Assembly (NCBI RefSeq): GCF_003240585.1
Contig: NZ_PCDP01000038.1
Location: 186,001 to 250,000 of the forward strand
DNA length: 64,000 nucleotides
Direction of reading: 5' to 3'
From: Arminella tubonensis
GTDB taxonomy: Bacteria; Pseudomonadota; Alphaproteobacteria; Rhizobiales; Rhizobiaceae
Each line of letters opens with the position of its first letter. Position 1 is the stretch's first letter. A model generated the notes under the pieces. That model had not been told where the DNA came from, did not search any database, and saw nothing but the letters and a program-made list of their open reading frames with translations. Positions 49,362 to 60,492 of this stretch are shown piece after piece. Position numbers and translations under genes: made by a program.

Positions 49362-49754
49362 TTACATCCAATACGGCGGTATGCCGTAGTAGTCGTAAAC
49401 CTTGCGGCCATTATCCTGGTACCAGCTGTCGTTTTCGTCGGCGAAGCGCGGCGCGCCTTCGATTTGCGCCTTCGTCAGGTCGACGCGATAGCCGTCAAGC
49501 TGTTCGTCGTAATGCAGCTTTTCCCACGGGAGCGGATAGTGATCCTGCCCGATGCCCAGAAATCCGCCGAAGCTCAACACCGCATATGCAACACGGCCTC
49601 CGCGCTTTTCCAGAATGATGCGCTCGATATGACCGATATGCTTGCCATCGGCGCCATAAACCTTCGTCCCCTCGACACGGTCACTGGCGATCAGCGTCGG
49701 CGTGTCGGTGACGTGCGGGTCGCGGCCGCTAGTGTCAGAAGTCTGGTTCAGCAT
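49362..49754 (-). CDS. PRC-barrel domain protein
   Basis: 130 residues with a PRC-barrel: GTKVYGADGKHIGHIERIILEKRGGRVAYAVLSFGGFLGIGQDHYPLPWEKL. These proteins are common in rhizobia and often stress-related; their roles are not known. The start at 49754 follows AAAGGAG; the ORF start at 49790 is not supported. The C-terminus ends YGIPPYWM. Confidence 0.8.
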   Translation of the reverse strand: MLNQTSDTSGRDPHVTDTPTLIASDRVEGTKVYGADGKHIGHIERIILEKRGGRVAYAVLSFGGFLGIGQDHYPLPWEKLHYDEQLDGYRVDLTKAQIEGAPRFADENDSWYQDNGRKVYDYYGIPPYWM

Positions 49755-49857
49755 GATGGATCTCCTTTTATTTTCTCGTCGTATATCCACAGTTGGAGAA
49801 CGTGAACTGGGCGGGAAGGTTCCGAATTTTTCGGCTTCCCGGCTTCCGCCGGCGATC

Positions 49858-49873
49858 CTGACGTTTACGTCAA
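49858..49873 (+). promoter_or_regulatory. Palindrome TGACGTTTACGTCA before fadD
   Basis: The 14-base near-palindrome TGACGT-TT-ACGTCA (49859-49872) lies about 100 bases before fadD. It resembles the site before the flavin oxidoreductase gene and LiuR/FadR-like operators. It could repress fatty-acid use when substrates are absent. Confidence 0.5.
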
Positions 49874-49973
49874 TGCTATTGTAATCCTATTGCTGCTTGA
49901 ACCATTTGGCCAAAGGCATAAGCTATCCGAAGCACGGAAAGCGGGGAGGCTTTCCAGCAAGGAGGGCGATCGC

Positions 49974-51671
49974 ATGAACACAGTTTCGGTCCATTCCGGG
50001 GGACAGGCGGGTGACAGAATCTGGCTCGCCTCCTATCCCGACAACGTTCCGGCCGAGCTGCCACCGCTCAAGCATGCTTCGCTTCCCGAACTCTTCGAGG
50101 AATGCTGCGCCCGCTATGCCGATCGGCTGGCTTTTACCTGCATGGGGCGCTCCATCACCTATCGGCAGATGGAGGTCGAAACGCGAAAGGTAGCTGCCTG
50201 GCTGCAGAGCCTGGGGCTTGCCAAGGGTGACCGCGTCGCGCTGATGATGCCGAACGTGCTGGTCAACCCGATCGCGGCCTGTGGCATCCTTCGCGCCGGC
50301 CTGACGGTCGTCAACGTCAATCCGCTCTACACGCCGCGCGAGCTTGAACATCAGCTGCGCGATTCCGGAGCAAAGGCGATTTTCGTTCTCGAAAATTTTG
50401 CCCACACCGTCGAGCAGGTGCTGGCGCACACGGAAGTCCGCCACGTCGTCGTCGCAACGCTCGGCGACATGCTCGGGCCCAAGGGGCACATCGTCAATCT
50501 GGTTATTCGCCGGGTGAAGAAGCTGGTGCCGGCCTGGTCGATCCCGGGTCACAAGACCTTTTCAAGGGTAATCGCCGAAGGTGCGCGCCTGCCCTTCAAG
50601 CCCGTCAGTCTGGTCGCCAGCGACATAGCCTTCCTGCAATATACCGGCGGGACGACCGGGACGGCCAAGGGCGCGATCCTGACGCATGCCAACCTGCTCT
50701 CCAACCAGCTGCAGCTGTCCTATTGGCTGGCCTCCGCCTACATAAACAAGAAGCGTCCCGAGGTGCTGACCTTCGTCTGCGCCCTGCCGCTCTATCATAT
50801 CTTCGCGCTGACGGTGAATTCGCTGATGGGCATGTCGCTCGGCGCCCATAACGTGCTGATCGCCAATCCGCGCGATATTCCGGCTTTCATCAAGGAGCTC
50901 GGCAAATATCGCTTTGACATTTTTCCCGGGCTGAATACGCTTTTCAATGCACTCATGAACAATCCCGAATTTGCCAAGCTCGATATGTCGCATGTGAGCA
51001 CTCTTGCCGGCGGTATGGCGGTGCAGCGACCGGTGGCCGAGCGCTGGCAGAAGATGACCGGCGCGTGGATTACGGAAGGGTATGGCCTTTCGGAGACATC
51101 GCCCGTTGCTAGCGCCAATCGTTTCGACAGCGCCGAGTTTTCCGGCACGATAGGTCTTCCGTTGTCCTCGACCGAGTTCGACATCCGCGACGAAGACGGC
51201 AAATCGCTGCCGCTCGGCGAGGTCGGCGAGATCTGCATTCGCGGGCCGCAGGTCATGGCGGGCTATTGGCAACAACCAGCCGAGACGGCAAGGGTGATGA
51301 CCGCGGACGGGTTTTTCCGCTCCGGCGACATGGGCTACATGGACGCGCGCGGCTACACCAAGATCGTCGACCGCAAGAAGGACATGATCCTCGTCTCCGG
51401 CTTCAACGTCTATCCGAACGAGATCGAGGAAGTGGCGGCGATGCATCCCGGCATCCTCGAAGCCGCCGCGATCGGCGTTCCGGACGAGCACTCGGGCGAA
51501 GCCGTGAAGCTCTTCATCGTTCGCAAGGACCAGGCGCTGACCGAGGCGGACGTGAAAGCGCACTGCGTCGCCAACCTCACCAACTATAAACGCCCGCGAT
51601 TCATCGAATTCCGCAGCGAACTGCCGAAATCCAACGTCGGCAAGATCCTGCGAAAGGAGCTGCGCAGCTGA
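49974..51671 (+). CDS. fadD: Long-chain fatty acid CoA ligase
   Basis: 565 residues, ANL superfamily. The AMP-binding loop is YTGGTTGTAKGAILTH (residue 222), with GYGLSETSPV and the C-terminal hinge and catalytic lysine region (DRKKDMILVSGFNVYPNEIEE, ending SNVGKILRKEL with Lys). It activates fatty acids for beta-oxidation and for phospholipids. The start at 49974 follows AAGGAGGG; the earlier ORF start at 49890 is not used. Confidence 0.9.
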   Translation: MNTVSVHSGGQAGDRIWLASYPDNVPAELPPLKHASLPELFEECCARYADRLAFTCMGRSITYRQMEVETRKVAAWLQSLGLAKGDRVALMMPNVLVNPIAACGILRAGLTVVNVNPLYTPRELEHQLRDSGAKAIFVLENFAHTVEQVLAHTEVRHVVVATLGDMLGPKGHIVNLVIRRVKKLVPAWSIPGHKTFSRVIAEGARLPFKPVSLVASDIAFLQYTGGTTGTAKGAILTHANLLSNQLQLSYWLASAYINKKRPEVLTFVCALPLYHIFALTVNSLMGMSLGAHNVLIANPRDIPAFIKELGKYRFDIFPGLNTLFNALMNNPEFAKLDMSHVSTLAGGMAVQRPVAERWQKMTGAWITEGYGLSETSPVASANRFDSAEFSGTIGLPLSSTEFDIRDEDGKSLPLGEVGEICIRGPQVMAGYWQQPAETARVMTADGFFRSGDMGYMDARGYTKIVDRKKDMILVSGFNVYPNEIEEVAAMHPGILEAAAIGVPDEHSGEAVKLFIVRKDQALTEADVKAHCVANLTNYKRPRFIEFRSELPKSNVGKILRKELRS

Positions 51672-51912
51672 TTTCAGCGACGTTCCGAATTATTGAATGG
51701 CAGCCCTTGCCAGCGGCCTGCTTTTTTACATTTTACCCCCGCGTGAACTTGATTTACGACCAGCAAAGCGAATAGTTTCCGCGACCCTCCAGAGCGTCTC
51801 GTCAACCCCTCGGGGAGCGGGCACCATGGAGAATTTAACTCGCGCATGGTCTTTCTCCGGGACCTGACCCAAAGTTTCGGGACCATGCGGTGCGAACCCC
51901 AGGGAGTTTCCC

Positions 51913-53538
<1,626 letters not shown>

Positions 53539-53573
53539 TGACGCCCTAGGACGGGCAGGATGATTCGAGTCCG

Positions 53574-53755
53574 GCCGCCCCCCTCTGTCGGCCGGGCCGA
53601 CATCTCCCCCACAGGTGGGGAGATCAATGCGTGGCAGCTTGCCTGCCTAAGTCGCTATAAATTCAAATCAAGTTAATTGACGATGTCGCCGCGGCATCCT
53701 CCCAATCTCCCCACCTGTGGGGGAGATGTCAGCGAAGCTGACAGAGGGGGGCGGC
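53574..53755. repeat. Pair of 51-base inverted repeats between pgi and kinase
   Basis: Left arm 53574-53624 and right arm 53705-53755 are near-perfect inverted copies (core ACATCTCCCCCACAGGTGGG), separated by 80 bases of AT-richer DNA. This sequence class is common between convergent genes in Rhizobiales. It may act as a transcription barrier. Confidence 0.75.
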
Positions 53756-53791
53756 AGGGCTCGGGCTCAATTGCCCATCAGCGAAAGGCTA

Positions 53792-54718
53792 TCACAGTCC
53801 GATCTCACGCGCCCAGGGCGGGTTCGCGCCGGCGCGGGAGACGGTGACGGCGGCGGCTTTGGCGCCGAGGCTCAGGGCGTCGCGGAGCGCGTCTTCGCCG
53901 AGCGAGGCGACTTGCGCCTTGGTCAGGAGGTTGCCCAGCTTCAACGAGGCCAGGATGCCGGCATCGAATGTGTCGCCGGCGCCGACGGTGTCGACGACGG
54001 TGACACGCTGGCTTGGTACGGAGACCTTGAGCGAGCGGGTGTAGCCGGTAGCACCGTCGGCGCCCCTCGTAATGACGACGAGCTTGGCGCCTTCGTCGAG
54101 CCAATGGGCAGCAAGCGCATCGTGATCGCCCTTCATGCCGAACCATTCGAGGTCTTCGTCGGAGAATTTCAATATGTCCGATTTGGCAGCCATGCGCTTG
54201 ATGCGCGCCATGTGGGACGGCTTGTCCTTGATGAAGCCGGGGCGAATATTGGGGTCGAGCGAGATGACGCGCTTGGCGCACTCGCGTTCGAGCAGGGCTT
54301 CGTAGGTCTCGCCGCAGGGGCTGGGAATAAGGCTGATGGCGCCGAAGTGAAGCGCCTCGCACGCATCGTCGAGGTCGGGCAGATCGGCTGTCGTGATCAT
54401 GCGGCCGGCCGTGCCCTCGTCGTAGAACGCGTAGGTCGCCTGGCCGTTGACCAGCTTGACGAAGGCAATCGTGCTTGGCCGCGCAACGATGGCGCAGGGG
54501 CTGTAATCGACCTTGCTGGTCAACAGCGTCTCGCGCAGGATATCGCCCATCATGTCGTCGGCGAGGCCGGTAAAGAAGGCTGTGGGCACGCCGAGCCTGC
54601 CGAGCGCGATGGCGGTATTGAAGATCGCACCGCCCGCATAGGGCGCAAATCCCTTTTCGCCCTGCGTCGTATCCCGCGGCAGCATGTCGATTAGAGCTTC
54701 GCCACAACACAGTATCAT
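53792..54718 (-). CDS. PfkB family carbohydrate kinase (fructokinase-like)
   Basis: 308 residues, ribokinase fold. Near the N-terminus is CCGEALIDMLP and GGAIFNTAIALGRLG; near the end is DTVGAGDTFDAGILASL with the catalytic Asp. Sequence style and length fit fructokinase. It would phosphorylate fructose brought in by the Frc system, whose genes lie 2 kb away, and the product would go to Pgi. Other sugars cannot be excluded. It is downstream of pyrE on the same strand. Confidence 0.85.
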   Translation of the reverse strand: MILCCGEALIDMLPRDTTQGEKGFAPYAGGAIFNTAIALGRLGVPTAFFTGLADDMMGDILRETLLTSKVDYSPCAIVARPSTIAFVKLVNGQATYAFYDEGTAGRMITTADLPDLDDACEALHFGAISLIPSPCGETYEALLERECAKRVISLDPNIRPGFIKDKPSHMARIKRMAAKSDILKFSDEDLEWFGMKGDHDALAAHWLDEGAKLVVITRGADGATGYTRSLKVSVPSQRVTVVDTVGAGDTFDAGILASLKLGNLLTKAQVASLGEDALRDALSLGAKAAAVTVSRAGANPPWAREIGL

Positions 54719-54793
54719 TCAGGCCTCCCAGAGAACGCGTCTCTTTTCCAGATTGTAAAATCGACTAAATGCATTCGCGAAAAAGGCACAGTA

Positions 54794-55492
54794 TCACTTC
54801 TTCAAAAGCTCGGTCACACCGCCGTTTCGCCCGGACCAGGCAAGCGGAGCATTGAGGAAATCCTCGACCTCCGACAGCGTCTTTTCGTCGAACAGCTGCT
54901 GCGCCTTGGCAACGGCCAGCACGTCCCGCCAGGTGGCGATGTGGTGCAACTTCACTTTGCCGGCGGCGAAGCGCTCCTCGGCCTCGGCGAAGATGCCGTA
55001 GTAGAACAACGCGATACCATGGTCGACGACACCGCCGGCTGCCCGGACTGCGTCGATGAAGGTGAACATGCTACCGCCGGCCGTCGTCAGGTCCTCGATA
55101 ACGAGTACGCGGCCGCCCTCCGGCATGTGACCTTCGATCTGGGCGTTGCGACCGTGGCCCTTGGGCTGCTTGCGGACGTAGATCATCGGCAGACCGAGGC
55201 GATCGGCGAGGAGTGCGGCGAAAGGAATACCGGCCGTCTCGCCGCCGGCGATGCAATCGAACTGTTCGAAGCCGGCATCGCGCATCAGAACGCTTGCGGC
55301 GAAATCCATCACTGTCGAGCGGATGCGCGGATAGGACAGCAGCTTGCGGCAATCGATATAGACCGGGCTCGCCATTCCCGAGGCAAACTTATAGGGCTTT
55401 TCGGCGTTGAAATGGACCGCCTTGATCTCCCAGAGCATCTTCGCCACCAGTTCCGCCATCACGGCGCGGTCGGGAAATGTCGTCTGGATCAT
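54794..55492 (-). CDS. pyrE: Orotate phosphoribosyltransferase
   Basis: 232 residues; adds phosphoribosyl to orotate to give OMP. The PRPP loop VLVIEDLTTAGGSMFTFIDAVRAAGG is near residue 130, with the flexible catalytic loop YVRKQPKGHGRNAQIEG before it. It follows pyrC by 56 bases on the same strand, so both pyrimidine genes are probably in one unit. Confidence 0.94.
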   Translation of the reverse strand: MIQTTFPDRAVMAELVAKMLWEIKAVHFNAEKPYKFASGMASPVYIDCRKLLSYPRIRSTVMDFAASVLMRDAGFEQFDCIAGGETAGIPFAALLADRLGLPMIYVRKQPKGHGRNAQIEGHMPEGGRVLVIEDLTTAGGSMFTFIDAVRAAGGVVDHGIALFYYGIFAEAEERFAAGKVKLHHIATWRDVLAVAKAQQLFDEKTLSEVEDFLNAPLAWSGRNGGVTELLKK

Positions 55493-55548
55493 GCGTCTCT
55501 CCTACAGCGCGTCGATATGCCTGCGGCATAGCAGCAAGCGGCAAAGGT

Positions 55549-56601
55549 TTAAAGAGCGTGGGTTCTTTCCACATGCCAATGCAGGGGAAACATTGGATCG
55601 AAAACTGTCACAGGTCCTGCGCCGGTCTCGATCTTGTCGGGAAACGACACGGACTCGATGTGACGGATAAGGGTGATGGTTTCGTCATTCGGTGCGAGGC
55701 CGTACCAGGCAGGGCCGTTCAGCGATGTGAAGGCTTCCAGCTTGTCCAGTGCGCCCTCCTGCTCGAAGACATGGGCGAGGCAGCTCATGGTATTGATCGA
55801 GGTATAGATGCCCGCGCAGCCACAGCCGCATTCCTTGAGCGGGTCGACATGCGGGGCGGAATCGGTGCCGAGGAAGAACCTGGTGTCGCCGCTTGTCGCG
55901 GCCGCCCGCAGCGCCAGGCGATGGCTCTCGCGCTTGGCGACCGGAAGGCAATAATAGTGCGGGCGAATGCCGCCGACGAGGATGGCGTTGCGGTTGATGA
56001 TGAGATGATGCGTGGTGATCGAGCCGGCGAGGTTTTCCTTGGCCGACTTGATATAATCGACGCCGTCCGATGTCGTCACGTGCTCCATGGTCACCTTGAG
56101 TTCAGGCAATCGACGGCGCAGGGGGTCGAGCACCGTTTCGATGAAGACGGCCTCGCGGTCGAAGATGTCGACTTCCGCGGCCGTCACCTCGCCGTGGACA
56201 CAGAGCGGCAGGCCGATCTTTGCCATGCGCTCCAGGACAGGCATTGCCTTGTTCATGTCACGCACGCCGCCGTGGGAATTCGTCGTCGCGCCTGCCGGAT
56301 AGAGCTTGACGGCGGTGACGAGGCCGCTGTTCCTGCCCTCCTCGACATCATCGGGATCGGTATGCTCGGTGAGGTAAAGCGTCATCAGCGGCTCGAAACG
56401 ATCGCCGTTCGGCAGGGCCTTCATGATGCGTTCGCGATAGGCTTTTGCATCCGCCGTGGTCACGACCGGCGGCACAAGGTTCGGCATGATGATGGCGCGG
56501 GCAAAATGCCTTGACGTATCGCCGATCACGCCTTCCAGCATGGCGCCGTCCCTGAGATGCAGATGCCAGTCATCGGGGCGGCGAATGGTGAGCTTTTGCA
56601 T
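55549..56601 (-). CDS. pyrC: Dihydroorotase, class II
   Basis: 350 residues, zinc amidohydrolase that closes carbamoyl aspartate to dihydroorotate. The metal motif DDWHLHLRDG is at residue 10, followed by metal ligands in YPAGATTNSHGG (carboxylated Lys), VHGE and FLGTDSAPH. This is the short class II type as in E. coli. The start at 56601 follows GGAG; an in-frame ATG ten codons upstream lacks a site. Confidence 0.94.
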   Translation of the reverse strand: MQKLTIRRPDDWHLHLRDGAMLEGVIGDTSRHFARAIIMPNLVPPVVTTADAKAYRERIMKALPNGDRFEPLMTLYLTEHTDPDDVEEGRNSGLVTAVKLYPAGATTNSHGGVRDMNKAMPVLERMAKIGLPLCVHGEVTAAEVDIFDREAVFIETVLDPLRRRLPELKVTMEHVTTSDGVDYIKSAKENLAGSITTHHLIINRNAILVGGIRPHYYCLPVAKRESHRLALRAAATSGDTRFFLGTDSAPHVDPLKECGCGCAGIYTSINTMSCLAHVFEQEGALDKLEAFTSLNGPAWYGLAPNDETITLIRHIESVSFPDKIETGAGPVTVFDPMFPLHWHVERTHAL

Positions 56602-56694
56602 GGCGACAGGTCTCCGGGCATGATCGTTCACGCCTCGATAGCATCAACCCATACCGCAAAACAATCGAGGAATGACCGGGATATCCGGAAGACC

Positions 56695-57327
56695 TCAGTC
56701 CTGGACGATCTCTAAAGTGAGGTCGGCCGGGCGACGGTTGCCGAGGATCAACCGGCCGTTCGGCAGATCGTTCTCGTAGACCTTGGCCTGTGCAGCCAGG
56801 TCATCGAGGTCGTAGCCCTTCCAGCGATCCCAAAGGCGCTTTTCCAGCACTTCGATAGGGGGCGCCATCATGATCGAATAATCGAACATGCCTTCGAGCT
56901 CGGCCCATTTTCCCTGGCTGAAAAGCAGGTAGTTGCCCTCGACGATGATAAACCGATGATCGGGCGAGACCACGCGGGCCGAGGCGATCGCGAGTTCGCG
57001 GGACCGATCGAAGACGGGCACCAACACCTCCTGATCGCCGGGGCGCACAGCCTTGACGATGTCGAGGAACGCCCTGACGTCGAAGGTTTCCGGAATGCCC
57101 TTGCGCGCGAGCAATCCCCGCTCGATCAGGATGGCATTGTCCATGTGGAAGCCGTCCATCGGCAGGACTTCAGCGCTTTCGCCCTTTGCCCTGAGATGTT
57201 CGGCCAGATTGTCGGCCAGCGTCGACTTTCCGGCGCCGGGAGGGCCGGCGATCGCGATCATGAAGCGCTTCGCCTGTCCCGACCGAGCGATGATCTGGCC
57301 GGCGATATCGTCAAGCATTGCGCTCAT
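56695..57327 (-). CDS. frcK: FrcK-type kinase, P-loop nucleoside/sugar kinase-like
   Basis: 210 residues, P-loop kinase related to uridine and pantothenate kinases: Walker A IAGPPGAGKSTLADN (residue 26), PMDGFHMDNAIL, and IVEGNYLLF. In Sinorhizobium meliloti the same kind of gene ends the frcBCAK operon and is called frcK; its substrate there is not firmly known. The ATG overlaps the frcA stop by four bases. Confidence 0.85.
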   Translation of the reverse strand: MSAMLDDIAGQIIARSGQAKRFMIAIAGPPGAGKSTLADNLAEHLRAKGESAEVLPMDGFHMDNAILIERGLLARKGIPETFDVRAFLDIVKAVRPGDQEVLVPVFDRSRELAIASARVVSPDHRFIIVEGNYLLFSQGKWAELEGMFDYSIMMAPPIEVLEKRLWDRWKGYDLDDLAAQAKVYENDLPNGRLILGNRRPADLTLEIVQD

Positions 57328-58106
57328 GCCGCAACGGTCTCCGCCGGCACCGTTTTCGCGCCCGTCATGAACGCCACGGCGTCCGACATCGTATATTCCT
57401 TGGGGTCGATGACAGTCAGCCGCTTGCCGAGGCGGTGGATATGGATGCGATCGGCGACCTCGAAAACATGCGGCATGTTATGCGATATCAGTACGATCGG
57501 AATGCCGCGGGAGCGAACGTCCAGGATCAGCTCCAGCACGCGGCGGCTTTCCTTGACGCCGAGGGCCGCCGTCGGCTCGTCAAGGATGATGACTTTCGAC
57601 CCGAAAGCCGCAGCGCGGGCAACCGCGACACCCTGGCGCTGGCCGCCGGACAGCGTTTCCACTGTCTGGTTGATGTTCTGGATGGTCATGAGGCCGAGTT
57701 CGGAGAGCTTGTCACGAGCCTTTTTTTCCATCGCGGGACGGTCAAGCATGCGAAAAAAGCTGCCCAGCATACCCTGCTTGCGGATCTCGCGACCGAGAAA
57801 CATGTTGTCGGCAATGGAGAGAGCCGGCGACAGAGCGAGATTCTGATAGACGGTCTCGATGCCGGCCTCGCGCGCCTCGAGCGGCGACCTGTAGTGCACA
57901 GGCTTGCCTTCCAGCGTGATCTCACCCTCGTCGACGGTGATAGCACCTGAAATCGCCTTGATGAGCGAGGATTTGCCGGCGCCGTTGTCGCCGATGACCG
58001 CAAGGATTTCGCCAGGATAAAGATCGAAATCGGCGTGATCGAGAGCGGTCACGCGCCCGTAGCGCTTGACCAGACCGCGAGCGGTAAGAATGGGTTCGCC
58101 AACCAT
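57324..58106 (-). CDS. frcA: Fructose ABC transporter ATP-binding protein
   Basis: 260 residues, half-size ABC ATPase of the carbohydrate uptake 2 family. Walker A is GDNGAGKSSLIKAI, the signature LSGGQRQGVAVARAA, and Walker B VIILDEPTAALG. Unlike most sugar ATPases of the family it has only one cassette, as FrcA does. The start at 58106 lies two bases past the frcC stop; the longer ORF to 58385 runs through frcC. Confidence 0.92.
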   Translation of the reverse strand: MVGEPILTARGLVKRYGRVTALDHADFDLYPGEILAVIGDNGAGKSSLIKAISGAITVDEGEITLEGKPVHYRSPLEAREAGIETVYQNLALSPALSIADNMFLGREIRKQGMLGSFFRMLDRPAMEKKARDKLSELGLMTIQNINQTVETLSGGQRQGVAVARAAAFGSKVIILDEPTAALGVKESRRVLELILDVRSRGIPIVLISHNMPHVFEVADRIHIHRLGKRLTVIDPKEYTMSDAVAFMTGAKTVPAETVAA

Positions 58107-58108
58107 GA

Positions 58109-59173
58109 TTACACCGAAACCTTTCTGATCCACTGATCGATTGCGACGGCTGCGATGATCAGCACGCCCGTCAGGAGGACCTTCCATTGAGGGTCGGCTC
58201 CGAGCATATTCAGCCCCATTGAGACGACGCCGACGATCATGGCTCCAAAGAGCGTGCCGAGGATCGAGCCGCGGCCACCGAAGAGCGAGATGCCGCCAAT
58301 CACGGTTGCCGTGATTGCCTGCAGATTGAAATCCGTGACCGCCGAGGATGGCGAGACCGAACCGTTGCGACCGATCGAAACCCACGCTGCCAGACCGGCG
58401 ATCACACCGGAAACGGCGTAGACGGTAAGCAGCACTTTCTTGGTTTGAATACCGGAGAGCTTGGCCGCTTCCGGGTCATCGCCGACGGCGTAGACATGTC
58501 GGCCCCAGGCGGTGTGATTGAGAACGTACCAGAGCAGGAGCACCAGCAGGACCATGGCCACCACGCCGAGGGTCAGAACGGCATTGCCCAGCTTGAAGCT
58601 CGCAGCGAAAAAGTGAAGCAGCGGTGCCTGTTCGTCCACATCGGTGTCGCGGATCGTCTCATTGGCCGAATAGATGAAATTCGTGGCCATTACGATGTTC
58701 CACGTGCCGAGCGTCACGATGAAGGGAGGCAGCTTCATATAGGCAACGAGAAAGCCGTTGAGCAGCCCACAGAGGCCACCCACGACCAAGCCTGCCACGA
58801 CAGCAATCGGCGTCGGTATCCCGTAGGTGATCGCGACATTGCCCATGATGACAGAGGAGATCACCATGATCACGCCGATCGACAGGTCGATACCTGCCGT
58901 CAGGATGACAAGCGTCTGCGCCGCACCGAGAATGCCGACGATGGCGATCTGCTGCAGAATGAGCGTCAGTGTATAGGACGAGAAAAATCGGCCGCCGATG
59001 GCGATGCCGAAGATCACGATCGCAAGCAGCAGGACGATCAGCGGCACGGCGGCCGGGGTCGAGTGCAGAAAGTGTTGCGCACGCTTTAGAAGCGATAAGT
59101 CCTGGTTTTCGAACGACGCGACATTCTTGTCGCTGCCCTCGAGAACGCTCTCGAATTCCTGAGTTCCGGTCAT
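58109..59173 (-). CDS. frcC: Fructose ABC transporter permease
   Basis: 354 residues with about 10 membrane segments, RbsC-type permease. Family blocks include GIDLSIGVIMVISSVIMGN, GLVVGGLCGLLNGFLVAYMKLPPFIVTLGT and ITATVIGGISLFGGRGSILGTLFGA. It forms the channel with FrcA and FrcB. It lies between frcB and frcA in a tight operon; an intercistronic hairpin separates it from frcB. Confidence 0.93.
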   Translation of the reverse strand: MTGTQEFESVLEGSDKNVASFENQDLSLLKRAQHFLHSTPAAVPLIVLLLAIVIFGIAIGGRFFSSYTLTLILQQIAIVGILGAAQTLVILTAGIDLSIGVIMVISSVIMGNVAITYGIPTPIAVVAGLVVGGLCGLLNGFLVAYMKLPPFIVTLGTWNIVMATNFIYSANETIRDTDVDEQAPLLHFFAASFKLGNAVLTLGVVAMVLLVLLLWYVLNHTAWGRHVYAVGDDPEAAKLSGIQTKKVLLTVYAVSGVIAGLAAWVSIGRNGSVSPSSAVTDFNLQAITATVIGGISLFGGRGSILGTLFGAMIVGVVSMGLNMLGADPQWKVLLTGVLIIAAVAIDQWIRKVSV

Positions 59174-59264
59174 GTTATCTCCTCCGCGCGCCGAACCCGC
59201 GCAGATCCCGTTACCGATGCATCCATGCCGGGTCGCCAGGGCAACGATGCATCGCCGTAGAAAC

Positions 59265-59290
59265 CGGCCGGGAGAAGCAACTCCCGGCCG
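59265..59290 (-). terminator. Intercistronic hairpin between frcB and frcC
   Basis: CGGCCGGGAG (59265-59274) and CTCCCGGCCG (59281-59290) form a perfect 10-base-pair stem with a 6-base loop right after the frcB stop. It is the same arrangement as in the yehZ-type operon and probably raises binding protein above permease levels. Confidence 0.65.
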
Positions 59291-59313
59291 ATGCTGCGAT
59301 TGCTATACGAGGC

Positions 59314-60339
59314 TTAGCCCCAGCACTTGGCAAGGCCTTCCTTGGTGTCGATCGACTTCAGGCCGGAAACCGGCTTGTCTGTGACGAGCGAGACGCCGGT
59401 GTCGAAGAAGCTCTTGCCTTCCGTTGGCTTCGGCTTTTCGCCAGTTGCAGCGAACTTCTTGATCGCTTCGACGCCGAGGGCGGCCATCATCAGCGGATAC
59501 TGCTGCGAGGTTGCGCCGATGGCGCCTTCCTTGACCGACTTGACGCCTGGGCAACCGCCGTCAACCGACACGATCAGCACGTTCTTTTCCATGCCGACTG
59601 CCTTCAGCGCCTGGTAAGCGCCCACTGCCGCCGGTTCGTTGATCGTGTGGATGACGTTGATGCCCGGATCCTTCTGGAGAAGGTTTTCCATCGCCTTGCG
59701 GCCGCCTTCTTCGTTGCCGTTGGTGACGTCATGGCCGACGATGCGAGCATCGACTTCGTCGCCGATCTTGTTCGGATCCTTGGGGTCGATGCCGAAGCCG
59801 ATCATGAAGCCCTGGTCGCGCAGAACGTCGACCGATGGCTGTGACGGCGTCAGGTCGAGGAAGCCGACCTTGGCATCCTTAGCCTTGTCGCCCATGGTTT
59901 CCTTGGCCCACTGGCCAATCAGCTTGCCAGCAAGGAGATTGTCGGTGGCAAAGGTCGCGTCGGCTGCATCAGCCGGCTCAAGCGGCGTGTCGAGCGCGAT
60001 AACGAGCAGGCCGGCGTCGCGCGCCTTCTTCACCGAAGAGACAATGCCCTTGGTGTCGGAAGCGGCAATCAGGATACCCTTGGCGCCAGAGGCAATGCAG
60101 CTTTCGATAGCTGCGACCTGGCTTTCGCTGTCACCATCGATCTTGCCGGCGTAGGACTTCAGCGTCACGCCGAGTTCCTTTGCCTTGGCCGTGGCACCTT
60201 CCTTCATCTTCACGAAAAAGGGATTGGTGTCGGTCTTGGTAATCAGGCATGCCGTGACATCAGCGGCCTGCGCCGGCAATGCAAACGCGACGCCCATAGC
60301 AAGCCCTGCGAGGGCTGCTGCAACAACAGATTTCTTCAT
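59314..60339 (-). CDS. frcB: Fructose ABC transporter substrate-binding protein
   Basis: 341 residues: signal peptide (MKKSVVAAALAGLAMGVAFA, cut after AQA) and a periplasmic type I binding domain (CLITKTDTNPFFVKMKEGA, GILIAASDTKGIVSSVKKARDAGLLVIALDTPL). FrcB of S. meliloti binds fructose, ribose and mannose. The start at 60339 follows GGGAGGA. It is the first gene of frcBCAK. Confidence 0.93.
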   Translation of the reverse strand: MKKSVVAAALAGLAMGVAFALPAQAADVTACLITKTDTNPFFVKMKEGATAKAKELGVTLKSYAGKIDGDSESQVAAIESCIASGAKGILIAASDTKGIVSSVKKARDAGLLVIALDTPLEPADAADATFATDNLLAGKLIGQWAKETMGDKAKDAKVGFLDLTPSQPSVDVLRDQGFMIGFGIDPKDPNKIGDEVDARIVGHDVTNGNEEGGRKAMENLLQKDPGINVIHTINEPAAVGAYQALKAVGMEKNVLIVSVDGGCPGVKSVKEGAIGATSQQYPLMMAALGVEAIKKFAATGEKPKPTEGKSFFDTGVSLVTDKPVSGLKSIDTKEGLAKCWG

Positions 60340-60463
60340 GCGATCCTCCCGAGGATATGAAAAGGCCGGGGCCGAACGGACCCGGATTACAGGCGCGACA
60401 TGGTTTGAAATTTTCTCTGGCGAGCTTCCTCCGAAAGCCGTGCCGCGTCCTCCACGGCGGCAA

Positions 60464-60492
60464 TTTAGAGCGCAACCAAATGCACTTGTCAA
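60464..60492 (-). promoter_or_regulatory. frcB promoter
   Basis: On the minus strand TTGACA (60492-60487) and TCTAAA (60469-60464) are 17 bases apart. The -35 box touches the operator dyad at 60491-60519. A leader of about 120 bases follows before frcB. Confidence 0.6.

Noticed and set aside
53574..53755. Possible CRISPR-like repeats
   Set aside because: Only two copies in inverted orientation with one spacer; this is an intergenic inverted repeat, not a CRISPR array.
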